This document shows positions 19,255 through 27,000 of a DNA stretch of 64,000 nt, piece after piece. Source of the DNA: Flavobacterium sp. HTF (GTDB lineage Bacteria > Bacteroidota > Bacteroidia > Flavobacteriales > Flavobacteriaceae); NCBI RefSeq assembly GCF_003105115.1, contig NZ_QETH01000016.1, positions 1-64,000 on the forward strand, given 5' to 3'. The notes beneath the pieces are model-generated. The model was not told the origin of the DNA and ran no database searches. It saw nothing but the letters and a program-made list of their open reading frames with translations. Position 1 is the stretch's first letter, and each line of letters begins with the position of its first letter. Position numbers and translations under genes: made by a program.

Positions 19255-20835
19255 ATGAAAAATAATTTTAAAATTAAAACATTGGGAGTTGCCATGTCAA
19301 TGCTCGCTGTTTTTTCAAGCTGTACACAAGATTTTGACGAAATAAACACGAATAAAAATACACTAACAGAAGATCAGTTAGATCAGACTCTTGCAGGTCC
19401 TGCGTTTGCTTCAGCATTATACGCAGGTATCCACAACGGTTCTTATTCATCACCGGTTGATGATCAGGGAACATGGGGTATTGCAACAGGTATTTTGCCT
19501 TCAACTTTTACACATTATCTTAGCTGTGGATACGGTACAGAAAGAAATGCATTCGTAAATGGTTATGAAGGACGTGGATGGTTGAGATTTTATACAGTTG
19601 CTGTACCGGCATTAAACAATGCTATCAAAGCATCTGAAGGAAATGCTGATGCCTTGGCGGTATTAAAAATCTGGAAAGTTTTCATGTACAATCAAATGGT
19701 AGATTGTTATGGTCCGATTCCTTACACAGAAGCCGGAAATAACAAAGAAAAAGTACCGTATGATAGTGTTGAATCTATCTACGCAGATTTCTTTAAATTG
19801 TTAGATGAAGCAAATGCTACACTAAATGCTACTTCTGCAACTACAGTTGGAACACTTCAGCCAAATGACAGAGTTTATTCAGGAAATGTACAAAGCTGGA
19901 AAAGATTTGGAAACAGTATGAGATTACGTTTGGCATTAAGAATTTCTGATATCGATCCTGCAAAAGGAAAAACTCAGGCAGAGGCTGCAGTAGCTGCAGG
20001 TGTTATCGAAACTAATGAGCAAAGCGCAACTTTTAAAGTTAGTAACATCACACCAAACAATCTTAATATGATTGTAAATGCATGGGGTTACTACATGACA
20101 GCTTCTATGGAAAGTTTGCTTGTAGGTTATAATGACCCAAGATTAGCTAAATGGTTCTCTCCAATTGATACAGGTGTTTATCAGGGACGTCCGGTAGGAG
20201 GTTTACAAGGCCAGTTCGGAACTACAAAATTCTCTATGTTTAACAATGACGTATTAGGAAGTGGTCCTGCAGGAAACCTTAGTGAATCTAAAAACATTGA
20301 AATCTTCATGGCTTCTGAAAACTATTTAAGCAGAGCTGAAGGTGCTTTGAACGGATGGAATATGAACGGAACTGCAAAAGGATTATATGAGCAGGGTATT
20401 ACATTGTCATTAAAACAATGGGGTGCTACAGATACTCAGGTTGCAGCTTATATCGCCGGAACTTCTACACCAACTGTTCCAAATGTTGCAGCAGCTTATC
20501 CAACTTTAGGTTTAAGTGATGTGCCTGTAACTCTTCCTGTTGCATGGGATGCTTCTGAAGCTAACCAACGTACTCAGATTGCAGTTCAGAAATATTTGGC
20601 TATTTTCCCTGAATCATGGGAAGCATGGGCTGATTTAAGAAGAAGTGATGCAAAAGTAATTTATGCTCCGGTTAATACAGATAATCTTGATCCGGGAGTT
20701 GGTAAAAGCTTAATGAAACGTGTGATTTATGTTACCAACGAATACTCTTCAAACAACGATGCTGTTGAAGATGCCATCACAAAATTAAAAGGTCCTGATT
20801 CCGGAGGAACAAGACTTTGGTGGGATACAAAATAA
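19255..20835 (+). CDS. SusD/RagB-like surface glycan-binding lipoprotein (PUL1)
   Basis: The 526-residue lipoprotein (lipobox Cys23, FSSC) belongs to the SusD-like helical repeat family, probably the SusD-like_2 subgroup: it opens with DFDEINTNKNTLTEDQL and has MVDCYGPIPYTEA, RFGNSMRLRLALRISD and ESWEAWADLRRSD. It should sit on the cell surface as the lid of the SusC channel and capture the oligosaccharide. It lies 19 bp after susC and is followed by a strong hairpin terminator at 20881. The subgroup resembles SusD proteins of N-glycan and peptide-type loci, but the ligand cannot be deduced. Confidence 0.94.
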   Translation: MKNNFKIKTLGVAMSMLAVFSSCTQDFDEINTNKNTLTEDQLDQTLAGPAFASALYAGIHNGSYSSPVDDQGTWGIATGILPSTFTHYLSCGYGTERNAFVNGYEGRGWLRFYTVAVPALNNAIKASEGNADALAVLKIWKVFMYNQMVDCYGPIPYTEAGNNKEKVPYDSVESIYADFFKLLDEANATLNATSATTVGTLQPNDRVYSGNVQSWKRFGNSMRLRLALRISDIDPAKGKTQAEAAVAAGVIETNEQSATFKVSNITPNNLNMIVNAWGYYMTASMESLLVGYNDPRLAKWFSPIDTGVYQGRPVGGLQGQFGTTKFSMFNNDVLGSGPAGNLSESKNIEIFMASENYLSRAEGALNGWNMNGTAKGLYEQGITLSLKQWGATDTQVAAYIAGTSTPTVPNVAAAYPTLGLSDVPVTLPVAWDASEANQRTQIAVQKYLAIFPESWEAWADLRRSDAKVIYAPVNTDNLDPGVGKSLMKRVIYVTNEYSSNNDAVEDAITKLKGPDSGGTRLWWDTK

Positions 20836-20880
20836 TAATTTGGTAAGTAAAGATTTAAGGGATCCATTACTTATAAACGC

Positions 20881-20910
20881 AAAAGGAGAGGTAACTCTCC
20901 TTTTGTTATT
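20881..20910 (+). terminator. Intrinsic terminator after susD of PUL1
   Basis: A perfect 10-bp stem (20881-20890 with 20895-20904, left arm AAAAGGAGAG) and a GTAA loop are followed by TTTTGTTATTTTA. It probably ends most susCD transcripts. The BNR-repeat gene begins only 10 bp further on, so that gene would depend on read-through. Confidence 0.85.
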
Positions 20911-20919
20911 TTACTAAAT

Positions 20920-21978
20920 ATGAAAGCAATAATGATAAAATTTAATCATGACGTAATTGTATTTTCTGTGCTGTTTTTTTCATTTACTTCTACAGCACAA
21001 AAAAAAATAAAAGCAGTAAATATTACCCAAAGCTATATTGCGCAAGAGCCCGTTACAACAAACAGCCATGCAGCAACACTTGCAGAAATAAAACCAGGCC
21101 AAATTATGGCAGCATGGTTTGGAGGAAAATATGAAGGAGCAAAAGATGTCGGAATTTATGTTTCAACCTACAAAGATAAATCCTGGTCTGCCCCTCAGAA
21201 CCTTATAAAACCTGCAATAATTAAAGGCGATACTTTGCCATGCTGGAACCCGGTTTTGTTTAAAAGTAAAAGCCAGTCACTGTATCTGTTTTATAAAATA
21301 GGAAAAAATCCCAGAGAGTGGTTTGGTGCCATGATAGTTTCAAAAGATAACGGAGAAACCTGGAGTACTCCAAAATACCTGCCTGATGGAATTTTAGGCC
21401 CCATCAGAAATAAACCTGTTGAGGTAGTTCCCGGTGTTATTTTATGCGGAAGCAGTACAGAAAGTGTTGAAAACAACAACTGGCGAGCGCACGTAGAAAC
21501 CTATACAGAAACAACTGATCAATGGCAAAAAAATGCTGTTGAAGACAAAAAACAATTCGATGTTATCCAGCCCACATTTTTGCTCCATAATAACGAAATT
21601 CAAATGTTATTACGAAGCAAACATAACAAACTAGTGTCGAGCTGGTCAAAAGATAACGGAAAAACGTGGCAGCGTACCGATACCATAAACGTAGTTAACT
21701 CAAACTCCGGAATCGATGCCCTCACGTTATCCAAAAAATCATTTTTATTAGTTAACAACCCTTTGCCCCAAGGAAAAGACTGGTTTTACGGTCGCAATGT
21801 TTTGGATGTGGAATACTCTAATAACGGAGTGGAATGGAAAAAACTTTTTGACCTCGAAAACCAACCGGAAGGAGAATTCAGTTATCCGGCCATTATTCAG
21901 GCCACTGACGGAAAAATTCATGTACTCTATACCTACAATAGAAAATACATAAAACATGTCGCTTTTGACCTGAATTAA
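20920..21978 (+). CDS. BNR/sialidase-fold secreted protein
   Basis: This 352-residue protein has a signal peptide ending near TSTAQ and a six-bladed propeller of the BNR_2 type. Two Asp-box-like motifs are visible: SKDNGETWS and SKDNGKTWQ. The N-terminal part SHAATLAEIKPGQIMAAWFGGKYEG is the pattern of the family usually labelled exo-alpha-sialidase. The FRIP motif of classic GH33 sialidases is absent, so sialic acid release is not proven; related propellers include lyases and other glycosidases. Position at the end of an N-glycan locus makes a terminal-sugar activity likely. Start may be the ATG at 20932. It shares a bidirectional terminator with the next gene. Confidence 0.7.
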   Translation: MKAIMIKFNHDVIVFSVLFFSFTSTAQKKIKAVNITQSYIAQEPVTTNSHAATLAEIKPGQIMAAWFGGKYEGAKDVGIYVSTYKDKSWSAPQNLIKPAIIKGDTLPCWNPVLFKSKSQSLYLFYKIGKNPREWFGAMIVSKDNGETWSTPKYLPDGILGPIRNKPVEVVPGVILCGSSTESVENNNWRAHVETYTETTDQWQKNAVEDKKQFDVIQPTFLLHNNEIQMLLRSKHNKLVSSWSKDNGKTWQRTDTINVVNSNSGIDALTLSKKSFLLVNNPLPQGKDWFYGRNVLDVEYSNNGVEWKKLFDLENQPEGEFSYPAIIQATDGKIHVLYTYNRKYIKHVAFDLN

Positions 21979-21981
21979 AAG

Positions 21982-22016
21982 AAAAAGAGGAAATCAATTT
22001 TCCTCTTTTTTTATTC
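21982..22016. terminator. Bidirectional terminator, BNR gene / hydrolase gene
   Basis: A 12-bp stem (21982-21993 with 21999-22010) with loop TCAAT, an A-run on the left and a T-run on the right serves the convergent genes ending at 21978 (+) and 22021 (-). Confidence 0.85.
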
Positions 22017-22020
22017 TTTT

Positions 22021-22860
22021 CTAATGCGCATATTTCACAAAATTGATAATGTATTTCGAAGTCATTTCAGGATACTGATGCTGAGGCCCATGACCTGTTT
22101 CAGAATAAACGATCATTTGGGTATTCGCCATCTGATTGACAATAGCATACCAGTTTTCGACAGCAAAACTTACATCATGGTCTCCTGAGATAATCAGGAT
22201 TGGAATTTTGGTCTTTTTAATCTGTTCCCTAAAGTTTAGTATATCTTCTCTAAAAGCATCTCCTCCCGCAAAATAAAGCTGAAAAGCCTCCATGGTAGAA
22301 GGTATTTTTTTGATGTCAATTTTCTTGTGGATTCTGTCATGCGAAGCCTTTGCTGCTGCAAGGCTTATTGGTGATTTGGGTTCAAAGAATAAAACAACTT
22401 CATCCTCAAAATCATTTAGTGGTTTTAATGCCGCATCCAGAAAAACCTGCTCAAACGGAACTTCATTTTTACCCGGAGGGTTTGTTCCGATTAATATAGA
22501 ATGGCTTACCAGATTCGGATATAATAATGTTACAGCCTGCGCTACCAGCCCACCATAAGACCAGCCCAAAACTATAATCGTGTTGAGTTTTAAAGTATCG
22601 GCTAAATCTTTTACATCCTTAGCCACAAGAGCAATATCAGGAGCCATATTTCCTGTAGAAGAACCAATTCCTGAAAAATCAAACGTGATGACATTAAATT
22701 TTTTAGCCATCATTTTTATAAACAACGGATCCCACGTATCCAGAGTTCCTCTAAAACGATTTACAAAAATGACTGGTTTTCCTTTGCCATAAGATCGATA
22801 CGCAATTTTTCGATCTCCGGTATCTGCAAAATTGGTCTCTGTGTCGTAAAATTTTTTCAT
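22021..22860 (-). CDS. Alpha/beta-fold hydrolase
   Basis: The 279-residue cytoplasmic protein is a typical alpha/beta hydrolase. The nucleophile Ser101 lies in GWSYGG, the acid in ISGDHDVSF and the histidine in ETGHGPQHQ near the C-terminus. The oxyanion segment is VIFVNRFRGTLDTWDP, where the usual HG is replaced by NR. No signal peptide is present. The substrate is unknown; such proteins are often esterases or haloperoxidase-like enzymes. It is transcribed alone, away from the cupin gene, and converges on the end of PUL1. Confidence 0.85.
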   Translation of the reverse strand: MKKFYDTETNFADTGDRKIAYRSYGKGKPVIFVNRFRGTLDTWDPLFIKMMAKKFNVITFDFSGIGSSTGNMAPDIALVAKDVKDLADTLKLNTIIVLGWSYGGLVAQAVTLLYPNLVSHSILIGTNPPGKNEVPFEQVFLDAALKPLNDFEDEVVLFFEPKSPISLAAAKASHDRIHKKIDIKKIPSTMEAFQLYFAGGDAFREDILNFREQIKKTKIPILIISGDHDVSFAVENWYAIVNQMANTQMIVYSETGHGPQHQYPEMTSKYIINFVKYAH

Positions 22861-23184
22861 AATTATAATTTAAAGATTAGGCATTTTTAGGTTTGCAAAA
22901 CAGTTTTAAATTATGGGGATGTGATCATTTCGAGAGACTCAAAAATCAACTTGTTAAATGTACTAAATTTATTTTTTAATCTAATATTAACTAATTGTTA
23001 TACAATATCTTGTGTTTGTTAGGTTTTCAATAAACAGGTTTGGGTATAAATTACTGACAGGATAAAATGGCCGTTTCGGAGCCTATTTTGGCTGTCTTAC
23101 TTTTTTATAATTTTTTACAGAAGAGTATCAGGATATCTTTGGCTTATCAAATTAAAAACAACAATAATAATTAAATTCGGTATC
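22861..23184. other. Divergent intergenic region, hydrolase / cupin
   Basis: These 324 bp hold the promoters of two divergent genes. The only recognisable element is TATCTTTG at 23134-23141, a TAnnTTTG -7 box facing the cupin gene 44 bp before its start, without a clear TTTG at -33. I see no RNA gene or strong dyad in the rest. Confidence 0.45.
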
Positions 23185-23607
23185 ATGAAAAACATAAACA
23201 AACCAGGTAAAACACTTTTATGGAGTGCAGTTACAATTTTTAGTTTTGCAGCATTTTTTATTTCAGCGTCAGCAACAGCGCAACAATCAGAAATAAAACG
23301 AACATTACTCCAACAGCATGACTTAAATATTCCCGGAAAAGAAGCTATTCAGGCCACTATAGATTTTGGAGCCCATACTGCTTTTGGAAAACATTCGCAT
23401 CCCGGCGAAGAAATTATCTATGTTTTAAAAGGCACACTCGAATATGAAGTAGAAGGAAGTAAGCCGGTAACACTAAAAGCCGGAGAAGTCTTGTTTATTC
23501 CCGCAGGAACAGTGCATTCGGCTAAAAATAAGACCAACGAAAATGCTGTTGAACTGGCCACTTATGTAGTCGAAAAAGGAAAACAGCTCGTGGTAATGAA
23601 AAAATAA
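23185..23607 (+). CDS. Secreted cupin-domain protein
   Basis: This 140-residue protein has a signal peptide ending at ATAQQ and one small cupin barrel. The metal-binding pattern is visible: HSHPGEEIIYVLKG in motif 1 and GEVLFIPAGTVHSAKN in motif 2, so a metal ion is probably bound by His-x-His, Glu and His. It should act in the periplasm. Single-domain cupins of this type can be oxygenases, isomerases or sensors; function cannot be fixed. A terminator-like hairpin follows. Confidence 0.82.
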   Translation: MKNINKPGKTLLWSAVTIFSFAAFFISASATAQQSEIKRTLLQQHDLNIPGKEAIQATIDFGAHTAFGKHSHPGEEIIYVLKGTLEYEVEGSKPVTLKAGEVLFIPAGTVHSAKNKTNENAVELATYVVEKGKQLVVMKK

Positions 23608-23634
23608 TAAAAGGTTAGGTTTTTGATTATGAAG

Positions 23635-23673
23635 GTTCTGTTTCCGATTTTTTTTTGGAGACGGAACTTTTTT
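23635..23673 (+). terminator. Terminator after the cupin gene
   Basis: An 11-bp stem with two G-U pairs (23635-23645 with 23657-23667) is followed by a run of six T. It just reaches the end of the opposite-strand zinc-ribbon gene. Confidence 0.65.
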
Positions 23674-24139
23674 ATGCCGTCATTTTCTTTTTGTCCTTTA
23701 CGATTTTATCAATCTTCTCAAGAAATTCGGCATCAAACTCAGAATAAGCCCTTAGCCAGTATTTTTCATCCCTGTTGCGCATCACCAGACGTATTTTCTG
23801 AACCATTAGCCAAATCGGTTCATAGCGTTTGTGCCCTAATAAATATTGTATTTTGAGGATGGAGATTTTTCTTTGGGACAAAGTCAGCAATTCGATACAA
23901 ATCATCCAGTATCGAACAGGAAGATTTGAATTTTCCATAACAGTTCCCGAGCGGAGACTTATGCGATTGCCACAATTTTTGCATTGAAACTTCAGGTCAG
24001 TTTGTCTAAAAGAATGTAAATTATGACTACACTTTTTACAGATCAATCCGTTTTCCAGACGCTTATTTTTAAACTCATCAATGCACGTAGCCTCATTTGG
24101 GTATTTTTCAAAAAATGCTCTTAACTCCATTCGTACCAT
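23672..24139 (-). CDS. Orphan IS1595-type zinc-ribbon protein
   Basis: The 155-residue protein matches the N-terminal zinc-ribbon and helical part of IS1595/ISXO2 transposases: CIDEFKNKRLENGLICKKC, then FQCKNCGNRISLRSGTV, then the LPVRYWMICIELL and KISILKIQYLLGHKRYEPIW segments. The DDE catalytic domain that should follow is absent. Instead about 35 residues rich in charged amino acids end the frame (EKIDKIVKDKKKM), and only 64 bp separate it from the cupin gene, so no room remains for lost sequence. It is either a decayed transposase or a domesticated DNA-binding protein. No inverted repeats were found. A start at 24130 is also possible. Confidence 0.7.
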   Translation of the reverse strand: MVRMELRAFFEKYPNEATCIDEFKNKRLENGLICKKCSHNLHSFRQTDLKFQCKNCGNRISLRSGTVMENSNLPVRYWMICIELLTLSQRKISILKIQYLLGHKRYEPIWLMVQKIRLVMRNRDEKYWLRAYSEFDAEFLEKIDKIVKDKKKMTA

Positions 24140-24193
24140 TCACAATTAGGTGCTAAATATAAAGCAATTCAGAGCAATTTAAAACTTGTACAA

Positions 24194-24229
24194 AATAAAA
24201 AAGGAATATTCGTTTTTGAATATTCCTTT
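24194..24229 (-). terminator. Terminator after the roadblock-like gene
   Basis: A 12-bp stem (24200-24211 with 24218-24229, AAAGGAATATTC) is followed on the - strand by a T-rich run, just past the stop of the gene at 24256. Confidence 0.8.
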
Positions 24230-24255
24230 GAAGAATCTATTTCCGGAAAAAAGAA

Positions 24256-24633
24256 TTAAAGCTTTTCGGCAATCTCTTTTTTATATTTATTTAAGATCGA
24301 TTTTGTCATTCCTAAATTTGCTTTTGTAGCATCTACGGCAAGATAAATAAAATAATCTCCATTCTCAGAAACATCAATAATATGAATTTGAGAAGTTAGC
24401 GTAATCATAATATTATCAATCGCCTGGCCTTTTAGATCCAGTGCCTTAATAGCGTTCATTTTAGCTTTAACTACTTCAAGATTAAAAGCAGAAGCTAATT
24501 CCGGATCAAACTCGGCAACAGCAGATTGTGAGTAATATGACATTCCCGTTTGAATTTCCGCTACAGAAACAGCGATAAAACCAGGAACATTTTTCTTAAG
24601 ATCTTCTCCAAATTGTTTTAAAAAATCAGACAT
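24256..24633 (-). CDS. Roadblock/LC7-like small protein
   Basis: This 125-residue cytoplasmic protein lacks signal and membrane segments. Its pattern, IQTGMSYYSQSAVAEFDPELASAFNLEVVKAKMNAI followed by beta strands MITLTSQIHIID and YFIYLAVD, resembles roadblock/LC7 proteins of the MglB type, which bind small GTPases or act as scaffold dimers. No GTPase gene lies beside it. The assignment is by fold pattern only. A TACTTTTG -7 box faces it at 24685-24692. Confidence 0.6.
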   Translation of the reverse strand: MSDFLKQFGEDLKKNVPGFIAVSVAEIQTGMSYYSQSAVAEFDPELASAFNLEVVKAKMNAIKALDLKGQAIDNIMITLTSQIHIIDVSENGDYFIYLAVDATKANLGMTKSILNKYKKEIAEKL

Positions 24634-24684
24634 AATTGTGAGTTTAAATTTGTTTTACAGGATTGTATTCTTGTGGATTTTTTA

Positions 24685-24692
24685 CAAAAGTA
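24685..24692 (-). promoter_or_regulatory. -7 box of the roadblock-like gene
   Basis: TACTTTTG on the - strand fits TAnnTTTG and lies about 52 bp before the start codon at 24633. A matching TTTG at -33 is not seen. Confidence 0.4.
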
Positions 24693-24840
24693 GCTATAGA
24701 ATATTATTTAATTATCCGCTATTAGTACCTTTTTGTAATTTATTTACAAAAGTTCAGCATTTTGATTTTCGGATAAATGTGGAGAAGTTTTTATTGAAAT
24801 ATATTATAAGTATTATTTTATATATCAAAAGTATAATTAC

Positions 24841-24886
24841 AAAAAAATGCCTCTGAAAAAGCTTATCAGCAATTCCAAAGGCATTT
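24841..24886 (-). terminator. Terminator after the nitroreductase gene
   Basis: An 8-bp stem (24845-24852 with 24879-24886, AAATGCCT) is followed on the - strand by a run of seven T, 25 bp past the stop codon. Confidence 0.65.
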
Positions 24887-24910
24887 AATAGTTAAGGTTA
24901 GAACTATTCC

Positions 24911-25543
24911 TTATTTGATTTCAGTTACGAATTCATTTTGAGGAGTTCTTACTTTTTTCATGTTTACCAGCCAGTCGTTAGCCTCATCTCTGTAACCAAG
25001 TGTCAGGATGATAGCACTTTTAAGGCCAAGTTCATTCAGACCTAATAATTTATCAACTTCAGCAGGAATAAAACCTTCCATTGGAGTTGCATCTACTTTT
25101 TGCTCAGCAGCAGCGGCAATTGCAATACCAAAAGAGATATAAGCCTGTTTTGCCGCATGAATCGCATGCCATTCCTGACCAAGAGGCTCATACATTCCCC
25201 AAAGCATTTTTTTATAATCATCCATTGCATTTTCAGGTAAACCTCTTTCTGCAACTGTTCTGTCAAAAACAGCTGAAATTTTTTCTAACGAATAACCGTC
25301 CCACGCAGCAAAAACCAATACATGTGAAGCATCTGTAATCTGACTCTGATCAAAACCAACTGCTCTTATTTTTTCTTTTAAATCCTGGTTTGAAACTACA
25401 AAAATCTGGTATGGTTGTAATCCTGATGAAGACGGAGCCAATTTTGCCGCTTCAAGGATATAATCGATTTTTTCTTGCGGAACCACTTTTCCGTTCATTT
25501 TTTTAGTAGCATAACGCCACTTTAATTCGTCTATTAGAGCCAT
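24911..25543 (-). CDS. NfsB-like NAD(P)H nitroreductase
   Basis: The 210-residue protein belongs to the FMN-dependent nitroreductase family, NfsB-like branch. The FMN-binding start reads RYATKKMNGKVVPQEKIDY, followed by AAKLAPSSSGLQPYQIFVVSN, and AIILTLGYRDEANDWL near the C-terminus. It should reduce quinones or nitroaromatics in the cytoplasm using NAD(P)H as a homodimer. It is divergent from an HxlR-type regulator gene 111 bp away, a common arrangement in which the regulator senses electrophiles and controls the reductase. Confidence 0.9.
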   Translation of the reverse strand: MALIDELKWRYATKKMNGKVVPQEKIDYILEAAKLAPSSSGLQPYQIFVVSNQDLKEKIRAVGFDQSQITDASHVLVFAAWDGYSLEKISAVFDRTVAERGLPENAMDDYKKMLWGMYEPLGQEWHAIHAAKQAYISFGIAIAAAAEQKVDATPMEGFIPAEVDKLLGLNELGLKSAIILTLGYRDEANDWLVNMKKVRTPQNEFVTEIK

Positions 25544-25568
25544 ATTTTTTTAGATTAAATTTTAAATA

Positions 25569-25622
25569 TTTGTCAAAAGTAAATACTTTAAGTTTATTTT
25601 TGTCATCTGATTACCAAAAGTA
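25569..25622. promoter_or_regulatory. Divergent promoters and dyad between nitroreductase and hxlR-type gene
   Basis: For the + strand, TTTG at 25569-25572 and TATTTTTG at 25595-25602 form a promoter with a 22-bp spacer. On the - strand TACTTTTG occurs twice, at 25574-25581 and 25615-25622. The dyad AAAGTA-AA-TACTTT at 25576-25589 overlaps the first - strand box and the + strand spacer, so one regulator dimer could repress both genes. Confidence 0.6.
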
Positions 25623-25654
25623 ACTGTGACATCGGGGTAACTAACTAACATATT

Positions 25655-26011
25655 ATGATAAAAGAGCCGGAACACGATCAGCATAAATGCAACAAAAATA
25701 TAATGGCAGTGCACGATGCCATGGATATTTTGAACGGAAGATGGAAGATTTCCATTATTGCCTCCCTTTGTTTTAACACTTTGAGATTTACAGATCTTTT
25801 AAAAGAAGTAGAAGGAATTTCGGGTAAAATGTTAAGCAGGGAATTAAAAAATCTGGAAGAAAACCAATTGGTAACCCGAACAGTTCTGAATACGCAGCCG
25901 ATAACGGTAGAATATAAACTGACGGAGTATGGCCATACTTTAAAAGAAGTTATCGATTCTCTGGCAAACTGGGGCCATAAGCACAGAAAAAGAATAACCG
26001 GAAAAGAATAA
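25655..26011 (+). CDS. HxlR-family transcriptional regulator
   Basis: This 118-residue winged-helix protein shows the HxlR pattern: AMDILNGRWKISIIASL, then LRFTDLLKEVEGISGKMLSRELKNLEENQLVTR, then VEYKLTEYGHTLKEVI. Cys12 in HKCNKN is the N-terminal cysteine position used for redox or aldehyde sensing in several members. It probably controls the divergent nitroreductase gene and itself. It converges with the MarR-type gene, whose stop lies 3 bp from its own. Confidence 0.9.
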   Translation: MIKEPEHDQHKCNKNIMAVHDAMDILNGRWKISIIASLCFNTLRFTDLLKEVEGISGKMLSRELKNLEENQLVTRTVLNTQPITVEYKLTEYGHTLKEVIDSLANWGHKHRKRITGKE

Positions 26012-26013
26012 TT

Positions 26014-26487
26014 TTAGCTTTTTAAATCAGAAGCCCGCTGAAAAAAGCCCTGTTTGGCCAGTTTTTGCTCGGCTTCTTCAATTGCTTTCAAAAGATTATT
26101 TTCATTATTGGCAATTTCGCCCAAAGTATCTTTCATGATTGTCCAGACCGGCTGCATTTTTTCAACCAGCTCTTTTCCTTTTGGAGTAAGGACAATCAGT
26201 CTTTTCCGTTCGTCTGCCTTATCTTTTTTGGAACTGATGATTTTTAGTTTTTCAAGTTCTTTCAGCAAACTAATAGTCGAAGGGTGGGAGTAACCAATCT
26301 CGTTTGCAATTTCTACCACACTCAGTTTTTCTTTGATATGCAAAGTATAAATTACCGGAAACCATTTTGGCTCAAAATCTATATCAAAAGATTTATAAAT
26401 CAAAGCACCATCTTTGCGCAATGACTCACTTAATCGCTGTAAGCGGGTGGAGAGGGCGAGAATACCTATTTCATCAATTATATTCAT
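26014..26487 (-). CDS. MarR-family transcriptional regulator
   Basis: The product is a 157-residue winged-helix protein with LSVVEIANEIGYSHPSTISLLKELEKLKIISSKKDKADERKRLIVLTPKG, in which the recognition helix and the wing with DxRxR-like residues are visible. I take the ATG at 26487 because it overlaps the TGA of the upstream GNAT gene as ATGA, indicating translational coupling; the frame stays open upstream to 26514. It probably autoregulates the pair through the palindrome at 27004-27015. The ligand is unknown. Confidence 0.88.
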   Translation of the reverse strand: MNIIDEIGILALSTRLQRLSESLRKDGALIYKSFDIDFEPKWFPVIYTLHIKEKLSVVEIANEIGYSHPSTISLLKELEKLKIISSKKDKADERKRLIVLTPKGKELVEKMQPVWTIMKDTLGEIANNENNLLKAIEEAEQKLAKQGFFQRASDLKS

Positions 26488-26975
26488 TTTGTCGGATTTA
26501 GTTCTAACTGGCAAAACACATTATCGGGTCTCATTATCGGAAAATCAGCCGGAAGTGCCTCTTTCGGGATTGTTATAAAATGATTCCTTTCATAAAATCG
26601 CAATGCCGCCTGCAATATCGTAACGGTTCCTAAATATAAGTTTTTTAAGCCGTTTTCTTCACTGTATTTTATTAATTGTTCTAATAACTGCTGGGCGATA
26701 TTAAATTCTTTTCCCCTGAATTCTTTTCGTACAAACATTTTTCTGATCGCTCCGGCTTCTTCATTAAATTTTACCAAAGCAATAGTTCCGACTAATTTAT
26801 TGTCTATAAAAGCGCCCAAAAAGCAACCTCCCGATTCGAAATAAAAGTTTTTAATGTTTAATAAATCAGGCTGATCCTCTAAAGTGATCGGAACATTGAA
26901 TTCTTTCTGCTGAATATTCAGAATCAAATCAACGATTTGTGTTTCATATTCATTTTGGATAAGTTTTATTTCCAT
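26484..26975 (-). CDS. GNAT-family acetyltransferase
   Basis: This 163-residue protein has the acetyl-CoA fold: GGCFLGAFIDNKLVGTIALVKF, then AGAIRKMFVRKEFRGKEFNIAQQLLEQL (motif A with the R/Q-x-x-G-like pyrophosphate loop), then NLYLGTVTILQAALRFYERNHF. It should acetylate a small amine or protein in the cytoplasm; the substrate is unknown. It is the first gene of a two-gene operon with the MarR regulator, which often controls acetyltransferases involved in drug or polyamine tolerance. Confidence 0.88.
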   Translation of the reverse strand: MEIKLIQNEYETQIVDLILNIQQKEFNVPITLEDQPDLLNIKNFYFESGGCFLGAFIDNKLVGTIALVKFNEEAGAIRKMFVRKEFRGKEFNIAQQLLEQLIKYSEENGLKNLYLGTVTILQAALRFYERNHFITIPKEALPADFPIMRPDNVFCQLELNPTK

Positions 26976-27000
26976 TTTTATTTCAGATTAAATATAAGTA

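Noticed and set aside
20920-21978. Firm call as GH33 sialidase
   Set aside because: The FRIP motif is not seen and only two Asp boxes are clear, so the call was kept at fold level.
23672-24139. Intact insertion sequence
   Set aside because: No DDE domain, terminal inverted repeats or target duplication could be found around it.
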